A stretch of DNA of 37,526 nucleotides, from the NCBI GenBank assembly GCA_001872625.1, contig MNXP01000065.1, positions 1 to 37,526 on the forward strand. The letters run 5' to 3'. The position numbers and the translations under genes are program-made. Positions 17,708 through 25,491 of this stretch are shown one piece after another. Below the pieces are notes generated by a model. The model did no database searches. It worked only from the letters and a program-made list of their open reading frames with translations, and was not told where the DNA came from. How positions within the stretch are numbered: position 1 is the first letter of the stretch; the number at the start of each line of letters is the position of its first letter. This stretch comes from Bacteroidetes bacterium CG2_30_33_31 (GTDB taxonomy: Bacteria; Bacteroidota; Bacteroidia; Bacteroidales; UBA1556).

Positions 17708-18240
17708 GATTTGCAATGGCAATGGACACAAAGAAATGTGTCGGCTGTGGAGATTGTGTAGTGGCATGCCAAACAGAAAACAATGTTCCATTAGGTTTTG
17801 CTCGCGATTGGATTGTGGAATCAGTACAAGGAATATATCCTGAAACTGTTAAAATGCATTTCAAAAGTGAAAGATGTCATCACTGCGATAACACACCCTG
17901 CGTAAGAACTTGCCCAACAGGTGCAAGTCATGTTATAGAAGGTGGAATAGTGAAAGTAACTGCAAGTGAATGTATTGGCTGTGGAGCTTGTATAGAAGCT
18001 TGCCCTTATGAAGCACGTTATGTTCACCCCGATGGTTATGTAGATAAATGTACTTTCTGCGACCACAGAGTTTTTGCTGGCGAAAACCCAGCGTGTGTGG
18101 ATGTTTGTCCCACTGATTGTCTTATTTTTGGAGACCTTGATGATGCAAACAGCCCAGTTTCGAAAGTGCTGAAAGAGAAAGATTGGTATGTATTGGCACC
18201 TGAAGCTGGCACAAAGCCACAGTTATATTTCTTGAAATAA
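17704..18240 (+). CDS. 4Fe-4S ferredoxin subunit, PsrB type
   Basis: This 178-residue electron-transfer subunit has sixteen cysteines in four groups, C12/15/18/22, C58/61/66/70, C90/93/96/100 and C116/119/131/135, fitting four [4Fe-4S] clusters as in PsrB, PhsB and DmsB. It would pass electrons between the membrane subunit and the molybdenum subunit. It has no signal peptide, so it is probably exported together with the Tat-signal subunit. Its ATG overlaps the psrA stop (ATGA), indicating coupled translation. C139 is an extra cysteine next to the last group. Confidence 0.93.
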   Translation: MRFAMAMDTKKCVGCGDCVVACQTENNVPLGFARDWIVESVQGIYPETVKMHFKSERCHHCDNTPCVRTCPTGASHVIEGGIVKVTASECIGCGACIEACPYEARYVHPDGYVDKCTFCDHRVFAGENPACVDVCPTDCLIFGDLDDANSPVSKVLKEKDWYVLAPEAGTKPQLYFLK

Positions 18241-18262
18241 TAATATTAAAATAATTACGAAA

Positions 18263-19264
18263 ATGAACGAACAAATTTTTGTAAGCGGAAAAAATATTCC
18301 CGAAATCATTCCTAATTTAGAATTATGGGGAGGTCCGATAGCATTGTATTTATTCTTTGGTGGCTTAGCTGCGGGAATAATTTTCTTTGCCAACTATTTT
18401 TATCTGCGCGGTCGCTCCAACACCATGGTAATGACTATAAAAGTTGCCCCAATTATTGCCCCAATTATTATTGCAATTGGTTTAATTCTTTTGGTGGCCG
18501 ATCTTAATCACAAGCTTTACTTCTGGCAATTATTTCTACATATTAGAATGAATTCTCCTATGTCGTGGGGTGCTTGGACTCTCACAGTGATAATGATTCC
18601 AGCGATTGTATGGCCTTTATATTATTTGCCGGAGTCTATTGAATATATAAAGCAGAGAGCCCCAAAAAGCAAATTAATTGGCCTTTTTTCTTGGATAAAT
18701 AACTTTGTTAGACAGTTTAAAATAATATTGTGGATTTTCAAGGTATTTGAAAAAAATCAAAAACTTATTGCGTATTTAACTTTGTACTTATCAGTTATTT
18801 TAGGAGTTTATACAGGCATTCTACTTTCAGCATTTAATGCAAGACCACTTTGGAATACGGCTATTCTTGGTCCACTTTTCCTAACCTCTGGAATTTCTAC
18901 AGGCGCGGCTCTTCTTATATGGCTTTCCAACGACCATAAGGAAATTAAAAAATTCAGCAGGCTGGATCTTTTTCTTATTGCCGTAGAGTTATTTTTTATT
19001 ATTCACATGTTTATGGGGATGAAAGCTGGCAGCATTGCTCAAGTTGAAGCAGGATTGTTATTTTTAGGAGGGCCGTATACGGCGGTATTTTGGGTAACAG
19101 TGGTTGGTTTGGGACTTATTTTCCCAGCAATATTAGAAATAATGGAGCTTGGTGGATTAAAAATATCAGTGTGGATACCTGCATTTTTAGTTCTTATGGG
19201 AGGTTTAGCATTCCGCTTTATTATGGTAAGTGCAGGACAATTTTCGAGTTATCATATAATTTAA
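18263..19264 (+). CDS. NrfD/PsrC-type membrane quinone subunit
   Basis: This 333-residue, highly hydrophobic protein fits the NrfD/PsrC family, which anchors the complex and exchanges electrons with the quinone pool without haem. The start has LELWGGPIALYLFFGGLAAG (the family-typical W-G-GP..ly.ff.GlaaG pattern). It then has about eight membrane segments, including one with NSPMSWGAWTL, a conserved family stretch, and GVYTGILLSAFNARPLWNTA. It follows the ferredoxin gene by 22 bases. The complex is therefore PsrABC-like, and the direction (reductase or oxidase) is open. Confidence 0.9.
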   Translation: MNEQIFVSGKNIPEIIPNLELWGGPIALYLFFGGLAAGIIFFANYFYLRGRSNTMVMTIKVAPIIAPIIIAIGLILLVADLNHKLYFWQLFLHIRMNSPMSWGAWTLTVIMIPAIVWPLYYLPESIEYIKQRAPKSKLIGLFSWINNFVRQFKIILWIFKVFEKNQKLIAYLTLYLSVILGVYTGILLSAFNARPLWNTAILGPLFLTSGISTGAALLIWLSNDHKEIKKFSRLDLFLIAVELFFIIHMFMGMKAGSIAQVEAGLLFLGGPYTAVFWVTVVGLGLIFPAILEIMELGGLKISVWIPAFLVLMGGLAFRFIMVSAGQFSSYHII

Positions 19265-19275
19265 TTTATTAAGAA

Positions 19276-19803
19276 ATGGAAACTTTAGAAAGAAGTAAAA
19301 GATATATGAATCCGTATTTGGCTGGATTAATAATTGGCATTGCTATGATTGCAGCATATTATTTTTCGGCAGAAGGATTGGGCTCATCAGGAGGATTCAA
19401 AACCGTGGTAGTAGCTACCACCAATGCCATAAATCATGATTATGCAAAAAAGACAAAGTTTTTTGAGAGCTATGTTTCTGAACCAGAAAGTAGGCCTATA
19501 AAAACATGGCTGGTATTTGAATTGATTGGAGTAATGGTTGGAGCAATAATTTCAGCTTCTATCGCAGGAAGATTAAAAATTGGCATTGGTAAGTCGCCTA
19601 AAATTACTAACAAAACGAGATTGATTGCGGCTCTATCTGGAGGAATTTTATGGGGTGTAGGAACTCAGCTTGGCAGAGGTTGCACCTCTGGACTCATTAT
19701 GTCGGGCATGGCAGTGAACTCCTTATCGGGATATATTGGCTTAGCGGCAGTTTTCGGTGGGGGTTATGCAATAGCTTATTTCTTTAGAAAATTATGGATT
19801 TAA
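19276..19803 (+). CDS. YeeE/YedE family half-size sulfur transporter (first)
   Basis: This 175-residue membrane protein has hydrophobic segments at about 13-31, 77-97, 118-138 and 150-170. It carries the family motif GRGCTSG with Cys136, preceded by GGILWGVGTQL. YeeE/YedE proteins (TsuA type) import thiosulfate through a line of conserved cysteines, and others are linked to selenium. The full-length transporter is about twice this size, so this looks like one half. It begins 11 bases after the NrfD gene and 20 bases before the second half-size protein; the two probably form one channel. Confidence 0.88.
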   Translation: METLERSKRYMNPYLAGLIIGIAMIAAYYFSAEGLGSSGGFKTVVVATTNAINHDYAKKTKFFESYVSEPESRPIKTWLVFELIGVMVGAIISASIAGRLKIGIGKSPKITNKTRLIAALSGGILWGVGTQLGRGCTSGLIMSGMAVNSLSGYIGLAAVFGGGYAIAYFFRKLWI

Positions 19804-19823
19804 TAATATAAAAAAATTAAGAT

Positions 19824-20426
19824 ATGGGACCTTTATTTTCACAGGGTATTATAGGAGAAGAGCTAAATATGTTTATAGGTTTTCTTATAGGCATTCTGTT
19901 CGGATTTGGCTTAGAATCAGGTGGTTTTGCTAATACTCGCAAACTTGCAGGCGTGTTTTACGGCTATGATTTTGTTGTACTAAAAGTATTTTTTACTGCT
20001 GCACTTACTGCTGCAATAGGATTGTTCCTTTTAGATAGATATCAGATTATGGATATAAATCTAACATTTTATCCAAAAACATTTTGGCTACCAACTTTGA
20101 TTGGCGGTTTAATAATGGCTTTTGGATTTATCATCGGTGGTTTCTGCCCTGGAACAAGTCTTTGCGCGGCATCTACAGGCAAAATTGATGGAATGGTATT
20201 CGTTGGTGGCGTTTTCCTTGGTATCATTGGTTATGCTTTTACTAGCGCAACTTTATGGGAAGGATTGAAGAATAAGGGAGCCCTTGGCAAAGTTGATATT
20301 GCCACTGCACTTGGTTTATCTGATGGTTTATTTATCCTTCTTGTTACAATTGTTGCTGTCATTGCTTTTGTGGTTGTTACTAAAATTGAAGCTCACATGA
20401 AGGCAAAACACGATTATCAATTATAA
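19824..20426 (+). CDS. YeeE/YedE family half-size sulfur transporter (second)
   Basis: This 200-residue membrane protein has about five hydrophobic segments. It carries FGFGLESGGFANTRKLAG near 26-43 and the motif GGFCPGTSLCAAS with Cys108 and Cys114, the cysteine motif typical of the family. With the preceding gene it makes up one full YeeE-like unit as two polypeptides. The context (a sulfur-type molybdoenzyme upstream, rhodanese-fold proteins downstream) supports movement of thiosulfate or another sulfane sulfur species; direction and substrate are inferred. Confidence 0.9.
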   Translation: MGPLFSQGIIGEELNMFIGFLIGILFGFGLESGGFANTRKLAGVFYGYDFVVLKVFFTAALTAAIGLFLLDRYQIMDINLTFYPKTFWLPTLIGGLIMAFGFIIGGFCPGTSLCAASTGKIDGMVFVGGVFLGIIGYAFTSATLWEGLKNKGALGKVDIATALGLSDGLFILLVTIVAVIAFVVVTKIEAHMKAKHDYQL

Positions 20427-20437
20427 AAATTGAAAGC

Positions 20438-21064
20438 ATGAAAAAAATTGAAATTTATATTATTTCTGCATTGCTTTTGGGAGCTGTATGGCTAACATTA
20501 GCAGGAAAAATTGAAAAAAATGACAAGGAATTATGTCCCTACAAACTTATTTCGCAAGCGGTTCAGATTGAGAACAAAATTACGGTTGATGATCTTGCCA
20601 AAAAACTTATGACAAAAGACCCATCAATAGTTTTGATTGATGTAAGATCCGCTGATGAATTCAAAAAATTTAGTTTAAGTGGAGCTATAAATATTCCTTT
20701 GGAAAAACTTCTTGCTGACGACAATTTACCAATTATAAATCAAGAAGTTAACAATAATATTTTTTATTCCAATGGCAGCGATAAAGCAGCAAAAGCTTGG
20801 CTAATTTGCAATCGTTTAGGATATAAAAACAACTTCTATCTTTCTGGAGGATTAAATTCTTGGATTAAAGATATTATTAAAGCTACACCTCCAGAAGAAA
20901 CTGCATCAAAAGAAGATTTTGAACTTTATAATTCTCGTAAAGCAGCTTCAATATTTTTTGGTGGCGGTACTGTTGGAGAAAGTAACAACAGCTCAGCAGC
21001 CCCAGCGGCGGCTTCATCTAAACCTCTTAGGAAAAAAGAATCCGCTGGTGGCGGTTGTAACTAA
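20438..21064 (+). CDS. Membrane-anchored rhodanese-fold protein with GGGCN tail (first)
   Basis: This 208-residue protein has an N-terminal membrane anchor or signal segment (about 5-22) and one rhodanese domain (about 46-150): IVLIDVRSADEFKK at 64-77, SGAINIP at 81-87 and YLSGGLNSWIKD at 134-145. The active-site loop reads YSNGSDKA (110-117), with Ser111 where the catalytic cysteine belongs. A low-complexity linker (about 180-196, rich in S, A, P) leads to the ending KKESAGGGCN with Cys207. Other cysteines are C33 and C124. It starts 11 bases after the second YeeE gene. The fold and missing cysteine are seen directly; a sulfur-carrying role for Cys207 is inferred. It could instead be a structural or partner-binding rhodanese homologue. 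Confidence 0.85.
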   Translation: MKKIEIYIISALLLGAVWLTLAGKIEKNDKELCPYKLISQAVQIENKITVDDLAKKLMTKDPSIVLIDVRSADEFKKFSLSGAINIPLEKLLADDNLPIINQEVNNNIFYSNGSDKAAKAWLICNRLGYKNNFYLSGGLNSWIKDIIKATPPEETASKEDFELYNSRKAASIFFGGGTVGESNNSSAAPAAASSKPLRKKESAGGGCN

Positions 21065-21076
21065 AAATATTAAGCC

Positions 21077-21700
21077 ATGAAAATCAAATTTTCAATTTAT
21101 TTATCAGCATTTAGCTTAGCAATTTTGCTCTCATGCCAAAATATGCCTAGTGATGCTACTTATGAACTTAACCCAAAAGCTGCATTAGCTTATGCTATCA
21201 CTGATAGCAATATTATATCACCTGAACTTTTAGCCTCCTTGATTTATGCTCAAGATCCAAAAGCCAATTATCAGTTTGTAGATCTAAGAAATCCGCAAGA
21301 TTATGATAATGAGCACGTTGATGGCGCCATAAATATTCCTTTATCTAAAATAGTAAATATAAACAATTGCAATGTGCTTTTAGATAAAAATAAGATATAT
21401 ATTTTTTATGCAGCTACATCTGATCAAGCCATTATTGCTGGCAATGTAATTAGACAAGTTGGAATAAAAAATTTTCTTGTGAGTAAGGGAGATTTCAATT
21501 ATATAAAAAATAATATTCTTGATGCGTATAAAATAAACTCCGCCAATTATGACAGTGAAAAACCCGCCTATGATTATGCAAAAGTAATAGCCGAAAGCTC
21601 TGGACCTAATGTAAGTTCGGCATCAAGAAGCTCTACGGCTCCAGTTTCTGCAGTACCAAAGACGAAGAAAAAAGAATCTGCTGGCGGTGGATGTAATTAA
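21077..21700 (+). CDS. Rhodanese-fold lipoprotein with GGGCN tail (second)
   Basis: This 207-residue lipoprotein has lipobox LLSC with the lipidated Cys20, followed by QN rather than acidic residues, so retention on the periplasmic face of the inner membrane is plausible. The rhodanese domain (about 48-150) has FVDLRNPQDYDNEHVDGAIN (67-86) and the loop YAATSDQA (111-118), with Ala112 in place of the catalytic cysteine. The linker at about 175-196 is rich in S, A, P and V. The last ten residues are KKESAGGGCN, with Cys206. C98 is the only other cysteine. It is 12 bases after the first tail protein and shares its tail, although the domains differ clearly. Confidence 0.85.
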   Translation: MKIKFSIYLSAFSLAILLSCQNMPSDATYELNPKAALAYAITDSNIISPELLASLIYAQDPKANYQFVDLRNPQDYDNEHVDGAINIPLSKIVNINNCNVLLDKNKIYIFYAATSDQAIIAGNVIRQVGIKNFLVSKGDFNYIKNNILDAYKINSANYDSEKPAYDYAKVIAESSGPNVSSASRSSTAPVSAVPKTKKKESAGGGCN

Positions 21701-21723
21701 ACAAATATTTAATGCTCGTAATA

Positions 21724-22827
21724 ATGAAAAGTTTTAAAAATATTTTAAAATTTGCCGCAATAATTCTTATTGCCACAAGTTGCCAAAATGCCAATTACTC
21801 AACAACCAAAAAAGTAATTAATTTACCTGAAATTAGCAATCAAGAAAGCGTATTGCAAGAGTTTATTCAAAATGGTGGTGATTATATAAACAAAAAAGAG
21901 TCGCCTTATTTAATTGATAATGATGTAGTTTATGCAAATTTATCCAATTATCTAATACTCGATATTCGTCAGCACGATGAATATGTAAAGGGGCATATAA
22001 ATGGAGCAATAAATATAGAAATAAAATCGCTATTCAAATATCTTGATAAAAATCCTATTGGAAATTATGAGAAAGTAATTATTGTGGATAATATTGGATT
22101 GCAATCTTCGTATATTTCGAGTGTGCTAAGAGCAGCAGGCTATGGCAATGTATTTCCAATGAAAGAAGGAATGGCTTCTTGGGACAAACAATTTACCCAT
22201 TTCTGGGCCGATAATCTGACAGATAAATATGCATCAGTGGTTACTTCAGAGGGAAGCCCTAAAGCCGAAAGCATAGGTTATCCAACAATAAAAACTAATG
22301 CAAAGAATGCTGCTGAAATTGCAAAGCTTAGAGCTGAAGAAATTATTGATGATAATCCTTTTGTAACTGCGGAAGATGTAATGACAAATAAAAGCGATTT
22401 TTACATCATAAATTATTGGCCTAAAGAAAATTATGACATAGCTCATCTTCCTGGTGCTGTTCAATACACACCCTTAAAGTCGCTTTTGCCAAGTGCCGAC
22501 CTTAAAACAATACCTACGGATAAGAAAATTGCTGTGTATTGTTTTACTGGAAATAATGCCTCTGCTGTGGTGGCATATCTGCGACTTTTGGGCTACGATG
22601 CTTACTCAATAAAATTTGGAGTGAATAGTTTTATGTATTCAAAAGCAAAAATAAATAATTGGCATCCATATATAGCCGCCGAAAAAGTGAAAAATTTTCC
22701 GCTCGTCAAAGGTGAAAAACCCTCTGACAAGGCAGTAAACCAAGCTGCTGTAGTTTCTAAGAAAGCCGCCGCCGCACCAATTGTTGCTGGCAAAAAGAAA
22801 GAGTCCGCTGGCGGCGGCTGCAATTAA
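21724..22827 (+). CDS. Tandem rhodanese-fold lipoprotein with GGGCN tail (third)
   Basis: From the ATG at 21724 the protein has 367 residues (371 from an upstream ATG at 21712; numbering below uses the longer form). The lipobox IATSC has lipidated Cys24. The first rhodanese domain (about 70-160) has LILDIRQHDEYVKGHINGAI, but its loop IIVDNIGLQSS has Asp126 in place of cysteine. The second domain (about 218-320) has YIINYWPKENYDIAHLPGAV and an intact loop VYCFTGNNAS with Cys277, the only canonical rhodanese cysteine in the three proteins. An A/K-rich linker (342-360) ends in KKESAGGGCN with Cys370. The only cysteines are C24, C277 and C370, so a handover between C277 and the tail is an attractive but untested idea. 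It is the last gene of the operon. Confidence 0.86.
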   Translation: MKSFKNILKFAAIILIATSCQNANYSTTKKVINLPEISNQESVLQEFIQNGGDYINKKESPYLIDNDVVYANLSNYLILDIRQHDEYVKGHINGAINIEIKSLFKYLDKNPIGNYEKVIIVDNIGLQSSYISSVLRAAGYGNVFPMKEGMASWDKQFTHFWADNLTDKYASVVTSEGSPKAESIGYPTIKTNAKNAAEIAKLRAEEIIDDNPFVTAEDVMTNKSDFYIINYWPKENYDIAHLPGAVQYTPLKSLLPSADLKTIPTDKKIAVYCFTGNNASAVVAYLRLLGYDAYSIKFGVNSFMYSKAKINNWHPYIAAEKVKNFPLVKGEKPSDKAVNQAAVVSKKAAAAPIVAGKKKESAGGGCN

Positions 22828-22962
22828 TTTGAGAGCGTGATTTTTGTTGAAACGATTGATAGCATTTTGCCAAATAATTTGTGCCACAAAAAGCCACAGC
22901 TTGGCGTAAATATGAATTTCTGACAATTATTTCGATTAATAACTAACAAAGCTATTTTTTTC

Positions 22963-22970
22963 TAAATTTG
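22963..22970 (+). promoter_or_regulatory. TAnnTTTG -7 box for corA
   Basis: TAAATTTG fits the Bacteroidota -7 consensus and lies 57 bases before the corA start. Confidence 0.4.
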
Positions 22971-23027
22971 TAATCTTTTTAAATGATAAATCATTGTACA
23001 AGAATTGCAATTAAACTTATAGCGTAA

Positions 23028-23951
23028 ATGGTTAATATTCAAGAAATCGAAATTTTAAAACTGGATAATCTCCGTTGGATTCATATTCCCAACCCGAGCG
23101 AAGAAAATCTTGAATATCTACGCCAGAATTTCGATTTTCATCCCCTCGATATTGAAGATTGCCAAACAAGAGTACAACGACCAAAAATCGACATTTACGA
23201 CGATTATCGCTTTCTAATTCTACATTTTCCTTATTTCGACACTGCTCTTAAATTTGTGAAAACCAAGGAAGTAAAAATATTTTGGGGCAAAGATTATATC
23301 ATCACTATAGGAAAATCTCATTGGGTTATTCGCAAGCTTTTTCAGGAAATAAAAGAAAAGGCAGAGGTAGATGTTGATGAGTTGGATAACACCTCCGACG
23401 CACTACTTTATACCATTTTCGATGCTCTTATGGAAGATAGTTTTCGCCTCCTCAGAATGATAGAAGACAATTTGGAAAAAATAAGTACCGAGATGTTTTC
23501 AAACAAATCTGAAAATATTATTGAATCAATTTCCGTCACACGAAAGAATCTGATACTACTAAATACTACTTTCAAACCTCAATTACGATTATTTCAAAAA
23601 TTTGAATCAGGTATTGTAAAAGGATTTAGTGAAAATATGGAAGAATATTGGGGCGATGTGCTCGATGCTTACCAAAAAATGTGGGACTCTATTGAAGATT
23701 ACCAAGAGTTAATACAAGGCTTTGCACACACTTTCGATTCTTTGCAGGCTAATAGAACCAATGAAATAATTAAAGTGCTTACAGTTTTTTCATCCATAAT
23801 CCTACCTCTCACATTCTTGACAGGCCTTTATGGAATGAACGTAAAATTACCCATGCAGGAAAATTCTTTTGCATTTATTATGGTTGTTGGTATAATGATT
23901 TCGGTGGTAGTTGCGTTACTTCTTTATTTTAGAAAACGTCATTGGATATAA
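23028..23951 (+). CDS. corA: CorA-type magnesium/divalent metal transporter
   Basis: This 307-residue protein has the CorA layout: a long acidic cytoplasmic domain, a long helix (about 130-245), and two C-terminal membrane segments. The first of these ends in the family signature YGMNVKLPM (GMN plus downstream P), the selectivity loop of the pentameric Mg2+/Co2+ channel. The second is MVVGIMISVVVALLLYF, with a basic end (RKRHWI). It is 15 bases upstream of a histidine kinase on the same strand, so the two may be cotranscribed. Ni2+ or Zn2+ specificity cannot be excluded. Confidence 0.92.
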   Translation: MVNIQEIEILKLDNLRWIHIPNPSEENLEYLRQNFDFHPLDIEDCQTRVQRPKIDIYDDYRFLILHFPYFDTALKFVKTKEVKIFWGKDYIITIGKSHWVIRKLFQEIKEKAEVDVDELDNTSDALLYTIFDALMEDSFRLLRMIEDNLEKISTEMFSNKSENIIESISVTRKNLILLNTTFKPQLRLFQKFESGIVKGFSENMEEYWGDVLDAYQKMWDSIEDYQELIQGFAHTFDSLQANRTNEIIKVLTVFSSIILPLTFLTGLYGMNVKLPMQENSFAFIMVVGIMISVVVALLLYFRKRHWI

Positions 23952-23966
23952 AGCCAAAAAATCATA

Positions 23967-25469
23967 ATGAATATTTATAGCAGAAAAAGCAATTGGAAAA
24001 TTTTACTTTTTGTTATCGCTTTGGCCATAGTTTTTATAACTATCTGGTACACACATATATTTATCCAAAGAATTGCTGATGACGAGAAAGCTAAAGTGGA
24101 AATTTGGGCTAAAGCTATAAGCAGAAAAGCTCAACTGGTAAACTATACCAAAAATCTTTTCGACGATTTACAAGAACAAGAACGAAAATCTGTAGAAATA
24201 TGGTCGGAAGCAACAAAAAGATTTATTGAGACAGAAAATGAAAATGACTTAAAATTTTATACAGAATTAATCTCTGGCAACGAAAATATCCCTGTGATTG
24301 TTACCAACGAAAAAATGGAAGTTACTGCCAAGAAAAATCTTTCACCATTTTTCGATAACATCAAAATTCTTACCCCCGAATTAAGGGATTCTTTTACTTC
24401 TTTTAAACCAATAATCGTGAATTATTATGCCAATTTCAACAACTATATCTATTATCAAAACTCCAGATTATATGTTCAACTAAAGCTCACTCTCGACGAT
24501 TTAATAAAGTCGTTTTTGAATGAAGTTGTCGAAAATTCAATATCCATGCCTGTAGTAATTATGGATAGCAGTAGATCAAAAATTATTGCCTTAGGAGGTT
24601 CTTTCGATAAAACTATCATAAATAACAGTTCAAAAATTGATTATATAGTTGCAAAAATGGGAAATCAAAACGAACCTATTGTTGTGGATTTGCCAAAATA
24701 TGGAAGGAGCTTGATATATTACGAAGATTCGCTGTTGCTTACGCAGCTCAAATATTTTCCAATGATTTTATTAATTGTAATAGCAATATTCTTAATAATC
24801 TCGTACTTTTTGTTTTCGGTATCGCGCAAAGCCGAGCAAAATCAGGTGTGGGCTGGCATGGCCAAAGAATCGGCTCATCAGTTGGGAACTCCAATATCTT
24901 CTTTGATGGGGTGGATAGAAATTCTAAAAATGAAACCCGAGACTCAAGCTGAAGGCAACGAGATGGCTAAAGATATTGTTAGATTGCAACAAGTATCGGA
25001 GAGGTTTTCAAAAATTGGTTCAAAACCTGAGTTAAGAGATAATGATATTAATACGTTGATAAATAGTGTATTATCTTATATGAAATTACGTTCATCAAAC
25101 AAAATTCATTACGAATTCGATAGTCAGCAGACAGAAATCATTCATAAAGTAAATCCACTTTTGTTGAGTTGGGTGCTTGAGAATCTTATAAAAAATTCTC
25201 TTGATGCTATGGATGGAAATGGTACTATCAAGATAGAATCCTCCATAAAGAATAAGCATAAAATCATTGATATTATCGACTCAGGCAAAGGCATTCCTAA
25301 GTCAAAATTTAAAACCATTTTCAATCCAGGATATTCCACCAAGAGCCGTGGCTGGGGCTTGGGACTTTCGCTGGCAAAAAGAATCATCAACGATTACCAC
25401 AAGAGCAAGATTTTTGTAAAATCCTCCTCTTTGGAAGAAGGCACTACCATCAGAATCGTTTTGAAATAG
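23967..25469 (+). CDS. Sensor histidine kinase, orphan
   Basis: This 500-residue membrane sensor kinase has membrane segments at about 11-33 and 262-284 flanking a periplasmic sensor domain of about 225 residues. A kinase core follows: the H-box ESAHQLGTPISSL with His304, the N-box ENLIKNSLDAMDGNG near 408, DSGKGIPKSKF near 440 (G1), and RGWGLGLSLAKRII near 464 (G2). No response regulator lies nearby. It is 15 bases after corA, which suggests joint expression. The ligand is unknown; the sensor domain shows no fold I can name. Confidence 0.92.
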   Translation: MNIYSRKSNWKILLFVIALAIVFITIWYTHIFIQRIADDEKAKVEIWAKAISRKAQLVNYTKNLFDDLQEQERKSVEIWSEATKRFIETENENDLKFYTELISGNENIPVIVTNEKMEVTAKKNLSPFFDNIKILTPELRDSFTSFKPIIVNYYANFNNYIYYQNSRLYVQLKLTLDDLIKSFLNEVVENSISMPVVIMDSSRSKIIALGGSFDKTIINNSSKIDYIVAKMGNQNEPIVVDLPKYGRSLIYYEDSLLLTQLKYFPMILLIVIAIFLIISYFLFSVSRKAEQNQVWAGMAKESAHQLGTPISSLMGWIEILKMKPETQAEGNEMAKDIVRLQQVSERFSKIGSKPELRDNDINTLINSVLSYMKLRSSNKIHYEFDSQQTEIIHKVNPLLLSWVLENLIKNSLDAMDGNGTIKIESSIKNKHKIIDIIDSGKGIPKSKFKTIFNPGYSTKSRGWGLGLSLAKRIINDYHKSKIFVKSSSLEEGTTIRIVLK

Positions 25470-25491
25470 TATTTAGAAAAGGTTTTAATAC

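Noticed and set aside
16130-18066. Several long minus-strand frames within psrA and psrB
   Set aside because: They lie fully inside well-supported plus-strand genes and have low-complexity or cysteine/histidine-rich composition expected of antisense frames.
21040-22827. GGGCN tails as a surface-sorting signal (PEP-CTERM, GlyGly-CTERM, LPXTG or T9SS type)
   Set aside because: Sorting signals of the first three kinds are followed by a membrane segment and basic residues; here the protein ends one residue after the cysteine. T9SS domains are about 70-80 residues long with strands. A carrier arm fits better, though an unknown processing signal cannot be fully excluded.
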